DNA from: Chionis minor
Lineage: Eukaryota; Chordata; Aves; Charadriiformes; Chionididae
DNA: 64,000 nt
Direction of reading: 5' to 3'
NCBI GenBank assembly: GCA_013398295.1
Contig: VZSF01004856.1
Span: 644,822 to 708,821 of the forward strand
Part shown: positions 46,401-59,722 of the stretch, one piece after another
How the letters are laid out: each line of letters begins with the position of its first letter
Numbering within the stretch: position 1 is the first letter of the stretch
Program-made: the position numbers and the translations under genes
Notes under the pieces: generated by a model
What the model saw: the letters and a program-made list of their open reading frames with translations, nothing else
What the model was told of the DNA's origin: nothing
The model's database searches: none

Positions 46401-49400
46401 TTCTGCCCATGCTACCAGGCTTCTTCAGGCAGGCACGCAGCCTGCCTACTCGCAATGGTCCATGCTGCTGAACCATGCTTGGAGCCGGTGGGCACAAGTC
46501 AGCTAGCAAACTGAGTCTGCGCCAGGGAGCCTTCTTGCGAGCTAACAGTGCAGAGAAGAACGTTCTGGTGGACAAAAAACTTTACCTGGAGCTGATTAAT
46601 CTACTAGCATCAATATAACATAAAAATACAACTTGTTGGCCCTAGAGAAATGCGTAATACATGGAAATATCTGATGAGAAATGAGACTTGGTAGAAAATG
46701 GCAAGACTGAAACCTGGGCTCTCGTGAGGGCTTCCCTATCGAAAGGTTTTGGTTCCCTTTTTCACCCTCTTGTAGTGCCGTAGATGGCAAAGGAGAATTG
46801 CGCCTGGGAGCTCCTTCATTGGCAGGCACCTGATGCTTTGGCAGTGGCTGAACTGTGGTCGTAACCCCCTCAGCAGCCACCTTCTCTTCTGAAACCCCAA
46901 GGATACCCTCAGCTTCCTGGGAGTAGAGACGGGACGGTGCTTTTGAAAACACGACCTGCCCCCCTGCCCACTGTGAAGGAAGATCAGCACCAACTACTTT
47001 CTCGCTTCTCTTTCTGAGAATAGGGGAGGTCATTTAATGTTTGCCACTACTTAGTTCCCAGCTCTGTTTCGGGACCCGTGGCTCGTGCTTGTTCATGGGA
47101 AGTTCAGGGGCTTGGGGCCCAGCAGGGCATGCAAGATGGAGTAATTCAAGCCCGCGGTTGTCACCTAGCATTACAGCCCGCAGAGGGGTTTAATGCCGTT
47201 TGGCAAGCAAATGATGGAAAAAGCCAGTGTTTTGAAACTCACTCAAGGAACTGAAAGAGACAGGTCCAAGTCCTTTTTCTTTTAACATCACAGCAAGTCT
47301 TTTATAAAAACATAAAGGCAATGTAAATTCCAGGACAGCAGCTTTAGTGTCCTTTCTTTTCCTGTGTGTGTTTCTTTGCCTAGCATTGCCGCATTGTCAT
47401 ACACGTATATGGAGAGGAAGAAAAGAAAAACAGAGTTTTAAGCTTAAAAATAAATTTCTTCTCTTGAGGACTGGGTTTAGTAGAGGTTGTTCATTGCATT
47501 TTCATAAAAGAGCCTGGAAAGGCAAAAGAAGTTCTCACAAGCCCTTCTACTGCCATCCATCCACCCATCCACGCAGATGAGCAAAGGCATAGTGCTCTAA
47601 CATCTCAGATACTAAAGATAAGAGTGCACCGATAAAAGACGTTTCATCACATGATGTGGGGAAAGTTTTGTACAAGTTAGGACTAGCTGCTCAGTGCAGG
47701 TTCCTCTTTCAATTCTCTGAAACTTTTAAAAAAAATTACACACATGCACAAAAAAACAAATTTCAAAAGCGGTTTCCTCAGCTCAAACCTCCCACCACTC
47801 CCACACCATATTTATAGATTTTACCTCTAAGATGTAATATAAACTATGCATAAAAGTTACTTGTGCTTGCACTGCACAGACTGATAGTTTTTCGTGCATT
47901 CTGTTACATCATGTTATAAAATATCCTACACAAAAAACAAGGCTTGTTATTTTGTTTTGTTTACCTGCTTATTTAATGTAAACAAAATCTATCCTTATTT
48001 TACCAAGACTAGTTGAAAGAGAAGACACCTATCAATTCATCAGCTAAAACCTATCCTTTCTTTTTAAAGGTTATACAATCGCAACAGGAAATATTTTGAA
48101 ATGGTCACACTGATCACAAGACAGACAACTTTTTAGGCTGAACATGTGTTTATATTAGTCTCCTATTTTTAGGTCACATCACATGCCAAGTCCTTGCCGC
48201 TACCATTTGTATTTTAATTATAGATGTAATAATAACTTTTGCAGCCGTCAAGAATAATAGGATTGTACTTCATTCTTGCTTTGTTCTTACTTGCTATACT
48301 CAAACCTCATAATCTGACAGAAGCAAAGAGTGCAAACTAGCTAGTTTACATTAAAATGTTTGCCTTTTGTTTGGCTTGTAGTTATTGCCCTTTTTTTTTC
48401 TCGTTTCTTTAAGCACCTGCAGCAAAAAAATATTTGGGAAAGATGCTAATTTTGTTCCAAGTCCTCAAAAAGAATTATGCATCCAAATACTTTTGAGGAA
48501 TTGGTCCTTAGCCATAGCATTCCTGACAGGTTTCCATGCACCTTTCTACCAAAGTAAAAGCAAAAGCAAGTTTGCCTCCTGCTGCCAAAACTGTCAATGA
48601 AAAAATAGCAACGATACTTTGACCAGGAGATCAGTATGTCAGTGACCTCTCTGCAATGGCACAATAACCAAAACACTGTGACTTTCTAGATGAGAGCAAG
48701 GATCCACCTTACTCAACGTGCCTGTGTAAAAGGATGGCTCTGGCACTGCAAAAGCACTTCCAAGGTGCTGGGATGAAGTGGGCTGAGGACAACATCCACA
48801 ATGACCTTCCTCATTAACACTCCTGAAGAAAGCTATGTCAATAAGGAAATGAAAATATTATCGGCTTCTCTGTATTTTGTGTGAAAAATCCTGCTTGCAA
48901 TAACAGGAGATAGATAATTAAGAAGCAGGACTCTTCTGAGAGTTGGCGAGACTGTAGGTGTGTCCTTGAGGATGATAATCAGATCGTCTTCAATTCCAGT
49001 GTTCTCTCTTTCACTTGCTCAATGCCTTTTAAAAAGTCAATTTCCTACTCTGATTTAATTTTCTTTTTTTTAAATAATACTAATATATTTGCACTGCTCA
49101 GTTACCTCAGTTACCACCTGATGATAGTTTAAGAAGTACTAGTGTCTTGCTTTGTAAATGCTCCAAGTGCTAAAAGGAGAACAAGCGGCTTTTGAAATTG
49201 CCGGTGTAGCATGTGTTTGTATTTAACTGAAGAAACAATCTGTAAAAAACATACTTGCATGCTTACTCTAAGATGAAAACTGTTGCTGTAATACACTACC
49301 CATTTCCTTTGAAGATTTTCCATTCTTTCTAGAATGCCTCAAGAAGTTAGGTAAGTTCTGTATCCAGTTTTACAGAAAGTATCCATCCAATTAATTAACA

Positions 49401-52400
49401 TTAATTTACTGGAAACAGTAGACTTGTCCTCATAGTTCACTAACTTACGTTTTTCCCAGACAAAGCATCAAGATCTGTCGTGCTATAATCTCTGAAAACC
49501 TTTAAATGACTTCTTAAAACAATGAAGTAAGGTTGATGAAATCATGCAAAAGCTGTGACAGAAAGCTCTTGAATGAGCGAGTTTTTGTGCCAACTTTTTG
49601 AATGTCCAGTTCAAGCCATACTGAAGGGACTGCATTTGTCAAAACTGTGTTCAGAGATTTTTCTTTCTAAACTGAGCCTTTCCTTGTACCTTGAACTGTG
49701 ATACCCAAATAATGAGACTTCCCAAATCAATTATCAAAACAGAATTTTTTTTTCTTTTTCTGCCTGAGTTATACTAATGCAATAATATCCTGAAGAGAAA
49801 AATCTCCATAAACTGCAAGGTACAATAGGATTTTCTGGTTCTTGAATGACTGAATACCTCATATTATAAAAGACAGAGTATGACTTTGTACACTGGATTT
49901 CTGAAGTCTTGTTCTTGTCGCTGGTCAAGCTCAAGGAACCTACAGTTCAGCTGAAAACGAGTTAGAAGAGTTTCTTTAGAAACCAGGTGTAAAAAGTGAT
50001 TGTAGTTAGTTTTGCCCCATCACAAAAAAAGGCAGAAACACAGGAAAGCAACAAGTTGCTTTCTTGAGGCAGTTAATACAGAATGCAAGTCCACAGAGAG
50101 AGTCTAGAATACCCATCATGCACACTTACTCTACTCCAGATTGTGGAAACACAAGTAGACAGAGGCACCTGCCTACCCAGCAGTCTCCGTGGCCCCAGCT
50201 GAGATGTCCTGTACCTTGTTGTCTCACAATTAGGCATTTATAATGAGATCCAGAAAACCAGGACATCAAGCAGCAAGTAAGCTAGACAACAGGAAACACC
50301 TTGCTCCCTGAGAAAGCTGCAGCTTTTTTTGCTTTGGTAAGGGTTTCAAGGAGACCTCAAGCTAAAACCATGTATTATGACTGAAATTTCTTCTGGACCA
50401 AGGTGCTTGCATCGGTCTTATCTCACAAAAACCAGAAGGATCCAAACCAGCAACAACAGCGCTGTTCATATTTTCCAAATGTCACTCAATAGGGATATGG
50501 GAGATACGAATTTATTTCTCTCTACAAAGTGATAAGATTTGAGCAGGTTAAGATTAAGCAGGTACTGTATCCGTACTGTACTGCCACTCAGCTACCCAGT
50601 CTTCCCAGATCACGGTATGTCCACAGACATTTTAACTTTTCCCTTGCCAAACTCCTTGAGAACAGATATCCTGTCCGTATATCCTGTCCCAGCAGACTAA
50701 AAAAGGCATTCAGCAGAAAAAAGCTACCTGGCTCAACTCCACATTTTTGTAGGATTCTTCCAGACAGAGTAGTCTGGATATAAGGGACTTTCGGGGGGTG
50801 GACAAGGGTGAGTCTGGCAGGTGGGTATGGTGCCTTCACTGCAAATCACTGGGCTGAGTGCGAGTGTTTCTTTCCCTCCTGACAGGCAGGAGTGTAGTGG
50901 AGCTGTTTCTTGTTGCATGAACATGCCCGATTTCCAGGATTGAGAAGGACGATGAGCCTCGGCTTACAGGGCTGCAGGTATCTACTTGCTCTACCGCTCG
51001 CTGAGGTCTTTTACGTATCCCCACTCTCTCCCCCTCCCCCTCTCCCAGGTTGGCATGGGAGAAGAACAATACAAAGATCATATACTTACACTGACTACAT
51101 TTACCAACTAAGAGGGGCAATTACACAGGGAGATACCTAGGAAGCTGTTTTCCCCAGTTGAAAGCCAGAGAAAAGGACTTCAGTAAAAATGAAAACTGGA
51201 TCATGGAGTTACAATGTGGGGCAGGTTGGCTGCACAGCGGAGACCAACCTAATGCTTTTTTAACAGAACTAGGCTCACGGGACATACATGGAATAGTTTA
51301 CGCACACCTCCTCACCCCAGCACGAGACCTCAGCTATCTCTTGCAACATCCTGTCACTGGTGGTATGACTAACTCATCAGTGGATGCATCACTGTGAAGG
51401 ACAGGGTTTGAGGAAAGTAATGGATGATCAGGTCATTTTTCGTATGGTGTGGTGCCAGATAGCAAGCAATCCTGATACTTCCAATGCAATGTGTGATGTA
51501 GGCTTGTCAAAATAAAACATTATTAGAAGGATGAATGAGAAGATGATAAGATTCTTGGTGGTAAAAACCTGAGAAAACTTCACTTCTACCGAACTGTTGT
51601 CACCTCTTCAACCCTGTCTTGCTTTTCTGATGAGAAGCTACCTGAAAGTTTGCTTGGCTTTCATACTCCCATTTGGTTGGGAAAATGCACAGATCAACTT
51701 ATTCATAGACTGTAAATGAAGGAAAAAAACATGAGTATCTAACAGGTTGTATATTAAAGAGTTAAGAGGAAGGGAGGAGAAATAAGGAAGTAGTGGTTGA
51801 AACAATCTGCTTTTAAGCATACAAAAAGTTAAAAAAAAAAGACTTGATAACACTTTAAACAGAGTGTATAAACACCATAGAAGAGCCCCAAACTAGGTGT
51901 TTTATTTCTGGGGGGTGAGAGCATTCAGACCTAGTGGAAACTGTAATGGGAACCGCAGAAATGGAAGTCTGCACTTTTAGCCAAAGAACAAGCACAGGTT
52001 GCTCACCCAACAAGACTGAAACATGAAGTGAAGGGACTGTTTCTAACAATGAGAAGACACATTGGTTTCCAAACCCTTCCATTGTAGGGTAGCACCATTT
52101 TTTCTACCCAGTTATTTCATCTGAGATCTATTAGATCATAAGTATATAAAACAGAGCAAATGCAGTAAAGTACTTTACCTTGGGGTTTGCCACTAAGGAC
52201 AGCTGGACTGTCAGTGTCAAAAAGACAAATACAGACTGATTTGCAAAGAACATTTACATACTCTATAATTCTGATCTAAGAATGCTATACTGGCTTTTAA
52301 AAAATTATACTATATTTGGCTGTCTCTCCACTGGGCAAACATTCTTGTCATTTTTCATCAGACAGTAGTGATTCAGCAGCAGCACAATCTTTGTAGCCCT

Positions 52401-55400
52401 AACATAGAAAAAAAAGTTCTAACTCTAAAGTCACTGTGTCTTGCAAATGTGTGTTTAAAAAAGTGCTGTCATTTGCAACTGTCTGTATGCAGGGCATTGC
52501 CAAAATCTACAGCACCGTGTTTCACCAGTGTGAGTGGTTGCTAAAAAGACTTAGTTTAGGGATGGTTTAGGATTAATTTATTTCATAAGTGAAATAAATA
52601 TGTCCAAAATTAATATAAAACAAATATATACATATAAAATTGAAAACATTTCAGCTTGATCTTCAGAGCTATTTAGGAGCTTAATTACTGCAAGCTTAAA
52701 TTTCTGTTTCTATGTAATTTAACACTTCTGCATGAAGCAATAATACAGCATGTAACAGTCTGTAAGATTTTTGTTTACCAGCATTGCTGCGAGTTGTCTA
52801 TTTTCACTGCCTTTGATGGCTACACATCAAGAGAATTAAGCTTCGGCTCAGATCTCAAAAAAGGAAATAAGCACCCACAAAATAGTCTCTACAGCACATT
52901 GCTCCTCTGGAGGAGAGCATTGAGGTATTAGTGTTGACATAGAAAGCGCAGACTGAATCTGTTTCAGGGGAGACTTTGATGTTTGTCTTCTCAGAAGAAA
53001 GCAAAAGGGCATGGCAGCACTGGGCTGCAAAGATGGAAGGCAAAGGCCAGGTCTCTTTGGACCACCACGGGGATAATGTGCACTGAGATGATGGGACAGA
53101 CAATGCTTTCCATAAGCCAGTCAATAAATACAGTTTGCAGAAACAGCATAGACTGCTTGGACTTAAAAGTGAAAAACTATGGTTTTTCAGTACACCTTCT
53201 TACCTGACAAATGAGGTTTGTGGATGGGCCTCATCTGTCAGGGAAGGATGTGATATGGGAGAAGCCAGGAGGGGATGGGTGAGTCCTGGGTGACTGTTAG
53301 CCAGAGCAGGCATCAAACACTTCCATTTGTTCGCTTTATCATTAATTTAGAAGCAAGAATATAAACAAAACCCAAACAACTACTAAGCCCATCTCCTGTT
53401 TGGCTTTGTTTGAAAAGGATCTCTGGTCTATATTCACAGCTCTGTATTTCCCCTCTCTTCCTCAAAAAATGTGAATGCATTGGTTAATTCTAGCCAAATT
53501 TGATAAAGGGTGTAGGTTGTTTAACTAAGATTAACTAAGTTTCTGTGTATTGCATAAAAATATTTGGCCACTTGAATGAAAACCTGTGATTCAGATCTTT
53601 ATAATTCCACCTAGTGGTTTTTTTTTTTTAATTCCTTTCCCTGGTTTCCACAACTGCATATGGTTTTCTGTACGTCATGGCCATAGTAACTCAGGAGAAG
53701 GTTGTAGACATGTGCAGTGACAATAAGGACAATCTTCACTAAATACTAATCCATTTCCAGTCATAGAATTTTTGGAAGAAAATAGGCTAGTGTTTTCTGA
53801 TGCCCACAGAGCCACCAGAGAGCTTGTTGATGTTATCTCCCCTTTTGGGAGAGTGTCACCATGAGTCTCATGCTAACTGCCAAAATGCCTCTCACCCATC
53901 CGTTTTTCAGCCTGGGATGAAAGCTTCCAAATCCTGCTTGGCTCAGCACAGGACAGACCCAATTTATGAGTGCGCCAAGACCCAATGAATACATTTATCT
54001 TCCGTTGATGGCAACAAGAAGCAAGACTATTTAGCATTTAGCTCTCTTGGGCCCATGGCTGAACACCAAAATATCTTTGATATAGAAGCATGACTTTATT
54101 TCTAACGCCTGGCACATTTTGAATTTCTGGACAGCCCTTTGTGAACAAACCCCTACTTATTAATTTCTTTCTTTCAGATTTACTTGTAGAGTTTAAGCTG
54201 ATGATATATGGAAGATGAGAACTTTTTTCTTTGCTGAGGCAGGTGGGGGTAGAGGAGCATTTACAGCTCCTGTAGCAAATTAGTCTGAACTGTGAAATTG
54301 TTGGCAATGGCAAGCTGCAACACTACATTTTTATTTCAAGCACGAGGAAGTTGAATCCCTAGGTGCCCCCACACTCTTTAGAAATAGGCAAAGGTGTTTC
54401 TGACTACCTATTTTTCCATCTACATTCATGACTACACTAGTTCCAGAGACAAGTTAAAGCAGCCAGAAGAGCAGGCGCAACAAAAGAAGCTGGTATTTCT
54501 GTAGTACAATTTGTCTTTCTCTGCTCTCCTACAGCTATGTGGTATAGGAATAATCATTACACCTGCTGGTGTTCCCCATATAACAAAGTGATCCCCAGGC
54601 ACTGCTGTGAGAGACTTCAAAGTTTGTTTTTGCAGTACTGCAGCAGCAAAAATTAGGAGGTGCTGAGAATTCACCCCACCCAGTGTAAACATTCTCAAGC
54701 TGAGGGTAGAGCAACCATCTATGTTGCTCATACTCAGATTGGTTGTGATGTCTGCCTCTGTCATGCGGGGGCTCATGTACTTATGTAAGACAGCCCACAA
54801 ACATTAGCAAGAACAGACACATGAGTCCACAAAACCCATCAGCCTACTATAACATGTAAAACTGCGCCATGTCCTGTTAGGTTCTCTGAGAAGTGTTGTT
54901 GATAAAAAACTTTTCATTTAAAAAGCTGAAAAAAAGCTTTCACAAGTATATATAATTCAAAATCTCAAACATTTAGCATATACAGAACCCGAAACATCTC
55001 AGTGATGAGTTTATGAGGCTATTTTATCCACCAAGACCGGATTTTAAGGTTATGTATCTACACAGAAGAAAATTGCTGAGATCAGTAAAGCCAGACACCT
55101 AGCAGGAAACCTCATTCTTCATCCTCTTAGAAGTGCTAATGGTATCTTTATGCCCCATGGAAGAAATGTGTGAGCAAGAAGGCACGTCTTCATATGAAAG
55201 AGTGGGTTCCAGATGTTTTCTTTGACATGTATTACAGATTTAGGTCACGAATTGGGCTCATAAAGAGATGTTCTGTGCAATATGTAAAGCAGTGTTTAGT
55301 TCAACTTGAGGGCTTGACTTTGCTCCTGCTTAAGTCAGTCTCACATTCTTGTACTGGCAGTCAACTTCTGTTAGCTGTAGTCAAGCATAAGCTGACAACT

Positions 55401-55583
55401 TTTTGACTAACTATGCATTTCTAATCACCACAACAGCTCTGATCGTAAGCACTGAATAACTGAGGTGATCAGCTTTGCAGAGACCTGTGATTGAGAGGAG
55501 GGGAAGGTGTCAATAATGAAAATATCTTTCCTTCCTTGACAAAATACTCATAATGCTCATATACCTCAGAACGGTTATTATTA

Positions 55584-55609
55584 CTAATAACAGTTATTAC
55601 TGTTATTAG
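55584..55609. repeat. Perfect inverted repeat, 10-bp arms
   Basis: The arms CTAATAACAG and CTGTTATTAG are separated by TTATTA. There is no transposon context. Confidence 0.75.
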
Positions 55610-58223
55610 CCTGGACAAATAAACAGCCAAAGAGCCTGGGAGCCAGGATTTCATCAGCAGGTTCCTTTGGTTGCTTTGCAGTTTAATGATCCTACTAGTG
55701 AAAAGCTGGAAGTCAACAAGCTGAAGAGAGCCAGCTGCCAAGAAACTTCGCAAGTCGGCTGGCTGGAAAATGGACAAGGTTAAGCCTGCCCCTTTCCATT
55801 TGATCTTCTTGGAACCAATGCCCTCCCAGCAATTTTCCAAAGGCAAAATTCCCCATCAGAAAGTTTTAGACTCTTTTCTCCTTGTTGTTCAATGAGTGAC
55901 ACTATGCCTTATGCACATTGCACTGTTCAAACTCTTGTCGTCAATACTAAATAAATAATTTTTTGTGGGCATTTTTGTGACATCCAGTGTTGTAGCATCA
56001 AAGTGCTTCAAAAAGATCCATATTAGAAACAGGAAAGTGAGGAATGGAGGTCCTGAGTTGCCTAGGACCTGATTTCGAAGAGCCTTTGACATTACATAAA
56101 ATGTTACTCTTTCAAAGCCACATTTCTATTGACCATATCTAGATCTGAGTACTCAATACTTCTGCAAGTTAGACCCAGGTGTCTTTTAATAAGCATTTGA
56201 AAATGAGGAACTCAGAGTTGGTGCCTCTTTCTGAAAGCTTAACCCCTTGAAGCCAGATCTGAAACAGGATTTCAGGCTCTGTAAGATGAGCATCACATGG
56301 GTGAAAGGATTAAGGCACCAATGAAGACTTAGGTGTCTCAGAATGGGATCTGAAAGAGTTATCAAAATGATGAGGTACAGTGTGAAGTCAGCACTCTTCA
56401 CATGCTACATATGTAGGTCATCCGGAGGAAATTATGGACGAGTCTTGGAAACATGAAAACTTGGAAAAAATATTAGTGAGTCTCACAGAACATCCTCTCT
56501 CCCACAGGAAAAGTACTGGGAAACCTGAGCCTTGAACCTCTTTGTGAAGTTTCCTTTTATGAAGATTCTCTGTTGCCTTTTCTTTCTGGGGACAGAATAC
56601 AATTTGCTACAATCTTTTAAGATGGTTTATAGAAGAGAAACACTTCCCTTCCCTGTCTAAATGATAGAGTAGCGGTTAAGGTCAGGAAATAGATGCCTCA
56701 AGTTGCCTCCCAAGTCTGACCATGGAACTTATCTGATCAGGAGATTGTCTTAACCACAAAGCTGCTGGGTACTGCTCATATTTCACATCAAAGATGCACA
56801 ATAAAAAATTATAGATATGACAGCTCAGGGAAAGATGAAAATACCATGCAGGACAACAAAAGATTCTCTAGCCTACTGACAGGGGCAGTCATCTGTAAGG
56901 GAGTGGACATGGCCTGGTCTCTTTAGATTGGCCTTTGGGGTTATCCAGTGACTACTTAACATGAAAGAGTGTCCTTGAAGGTGAGAGTATGGATCAGGTA
57001 TTTTGCCTTCAAGCTGAACGTTGTTTCAGGCACCTGCTCCTTTTTTGTCCAATGACCACTGCTTGCTCTTCCAGCTTCAGCTGGCCAGGCACAAATCAGC
57101 CCAGACTGGCAGCGATCATAGTAGCTTGCTGACAAGGAAGGAGGTGGATAAAGCTTTAAATACTTCCCAAAGAAAGTGTTGAATGTGTATGCACTTTCTC
57201 CAAGGAGAATGCTCTAAAGGAGGAGTTATGCTATTTCTTCCTCCTTGACTGCATTTGAAAAGAAAGCATTTGTATTTCTAAAGAAAAAACCCAGTCATAC
57301 TGATGTGCTTTAAGCATACTCCTTACTGGCACTAGGCCAGCTCTCTCAGTTCTGTCAAAATCCAATTGCTCTATAATTGCAACTGGATATCTGCTCTATA
57401 CTTGTCCCTAAGTATCTTAAGTACTGCTATCATAAGTACTGCTGTCTTCCGTTATGAGAAGCAACTGTTAGGGTATAATTCCCTTGTAGTCAGAGGCTGT
57501 ATAAGAATTGTCCCCACTTGGAGTTGAGGTTTTGAAGTTCCATCCCACCTCCATTTCAGGCATTTCTCATGTATCTGTTTCTTATGGAGATTCCCTTTTC
57601 TCAGCATCACACAAGACTTTCAGGTGGAATCAGTGGCAGAATCTCATTTCCTAGAACATCACTCAGTCACCAAAATCTGCCTTTTCCTGCAGTCCTACTT
57701 CTACTTCACCATGTGTCCTCCAGCAGCAAGTAGATCATGGCTGATCAGGGAGACAGGCCTCTGATCTAAATGGGTTCCCTCTGAATGGGCTGTTGATTGA
57801 TTTTTTGTGCTGAAGTATTCTTCTGTAGTATTTACTCTTAGATGACTGAGGGCTATACCATAGTCCACATACACAAGGGAGCTGCTACTGCACAAAGGAT
57901 ATGTCAATATTAGTGAATTAAATGCTGTCAGAACCTAGACTCAGGCCATGAAACTCACTTCCTTGGGCTGTTACAACTGTGGTACAGTTTTGATTCCCTC
58001 CCCCAAGCAACTCTGGGCTCCCCACAACCATCCTGTGCAGTTTAGGAGTTATCATAGACCAAAGGCTATTCCCCAAAAGAAGTTTGGATGCAGCCATCGT
58101 ATTTCAGAGGCTAAGAACAGTTGCTACAGATGTGTCAGGCAAGCTAAAGACTAGAGTATGGCAAGCCCCAGCAAATGGAGGTAGTGCAAAATAAGTTGGG
58201 TAAAAATATATTTTCTGTCTAGA

Positions 58224-58237
58224 CCACTAGAGGGTGC
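58224..58237 (+). promoter_or_regulatory. CTCF-like core motif
   Basis: The sequence CCACTAGAGGGTGC has one mismatch (T for C) to the CTCF core CCASYAGRKGGCRS. It is a candidate insulator site only. Confidence 0.3.
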
Positions 58238-59103
58238 AGACAAACCTACTTTGCCCTGAAGATTATTTTTAGGTTACTCAGACCTGGCTATTTCAGGTTT
58301 TTTCTCCAGAGTCTTTGAGGAAAAGAGCTGAAAGGGTCACGCCTTGCTGTCCTCTACAACCCACTTACATCATCTGTAGCGTGCAACCCAAAGTCTATCT
58401 TCCTCCCCTTAACTGCTGTCCAGACATTGCCCTCTGTCCTCCTCTACCTTGATTTTGTATTACCATTTTTCCTCTTCTCTTTTTCTTTCTTTCCCTCACC
58501 ATCTCTGTTCCTGTTTATCCATGGCTTCCTACCCTACCTCCCATCAGCCCCTGGTGCTCCAGGAGGATTTCCCTTTGATCCCTGCACTGCCTGACTCTCA
58601 CAAGATGAAGTAATAGAAGTAGGAAATGTTTATTATCCCAGCCTTCAGCTGCTGAACCATTGTAGCCCAGAACTGGGGTCTATTCAGTGTACCCAGGATC
58701 CTGGTAGAACAGGATTTCAACTGGGCATGATTTAGAGAGCCTCAAAGACCAACCATATTTTTCAGAAGTTGAGGGGAAAAAAAAAAAGAAAGAAAAAGTC
58801 TTTACAAGATGATTCCTTTCTTTGTGCTTACTCACCTACTCAAAGCAGAGGCATGTGTTCCTGAATATTCCCTTATTGCCTCAGCAATTGCCTCATGCAG
58901 CTAAGCTCTGCGTGTAACATCCTGCCTAAGAAAATGTAAAACTTTTCATCTTAAATGTTGATCAGACTTACAGGCAGCTCCCTAAGGAATTTGTCTCGCC
59001 GTGGTCACCACTGATGTTTCCGTGCTGTAGCAGATCAGATTTCCTCTATGAGTAAGAGCTGCAGAAAGGACCAAAGAAAAATCTTTTAAGAATCAGCTGT
59101 CAT

Positions 59104-59134
59104 AAAAAAAAAAAAAAAATTAAAAAAAAATATA
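59104..59134. repeat. Poly-A rich tract
   Basis: Two A runs are separated by TT and followed by TATAAAAG. There is no recognisable retroelement body upstream. Confidence 0.85.
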
Positions 59135-59703
59135 AAAGAAGCACATCTAAAGATAATGCCAAACAGTTACAAGTACTGATAACACTGCCTTTCATAGCTT
59201 TAAAACACAGTTCGCTATCTGTTAAAAACGAACCTATGTAGGATTACTAAAAATGCATAATATCCACATCTGAAGGTGAAGAGAAGATAAAAGAGCACAC
59301 ACTTTTTGGTGACTTGATATTTTCCCTTCTTATTTTTGCAGATCTGAATCAGGTGCAGTGTATTTGGTAGCAAGTAACCCTAGCTGCTTCATCCTGATCG
59401 TACTGGTGGGTAGTTTCTCCTTTTATTTCAAGACTTGATCAGTAGCTGGGAGAGCAAGGATGTAAAGGTAAAATTATTTTCAGTTCATCAGCTACTGAGG
59501 CTGAATTCCTCGTGCAGTAGTGTGAAAATGTGACAAAAATGTGCAGCTCTTGATGAAGAAGCTTAAAGATGCCTTGCCTCAGCCTGAGCAACTTGGCCCC
59601 TCATCAATCTGTGCACAGTAAGGCAGAGTCTCTGTTATGATATCAATGAGAGCTAAAATCCAGCATTTAAAAAAATTGAGCTGTTGCGTGAAGCTTGTAC
59701 AGA

Positions 59704-59722
59704 TCTCTCTCTCTCTCTCTCT
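59704..59722. repeat. (TC)n microsatellite
   Basis: About nine TC units, followed by imperfect TC-rich sequence. Confidence 0.93.

Noticed and set aside
46596..47033. 145-codon minus-strand frame
   Set aside because: No recognisable domain, and it overlaps a second frame of similar length in another phase.
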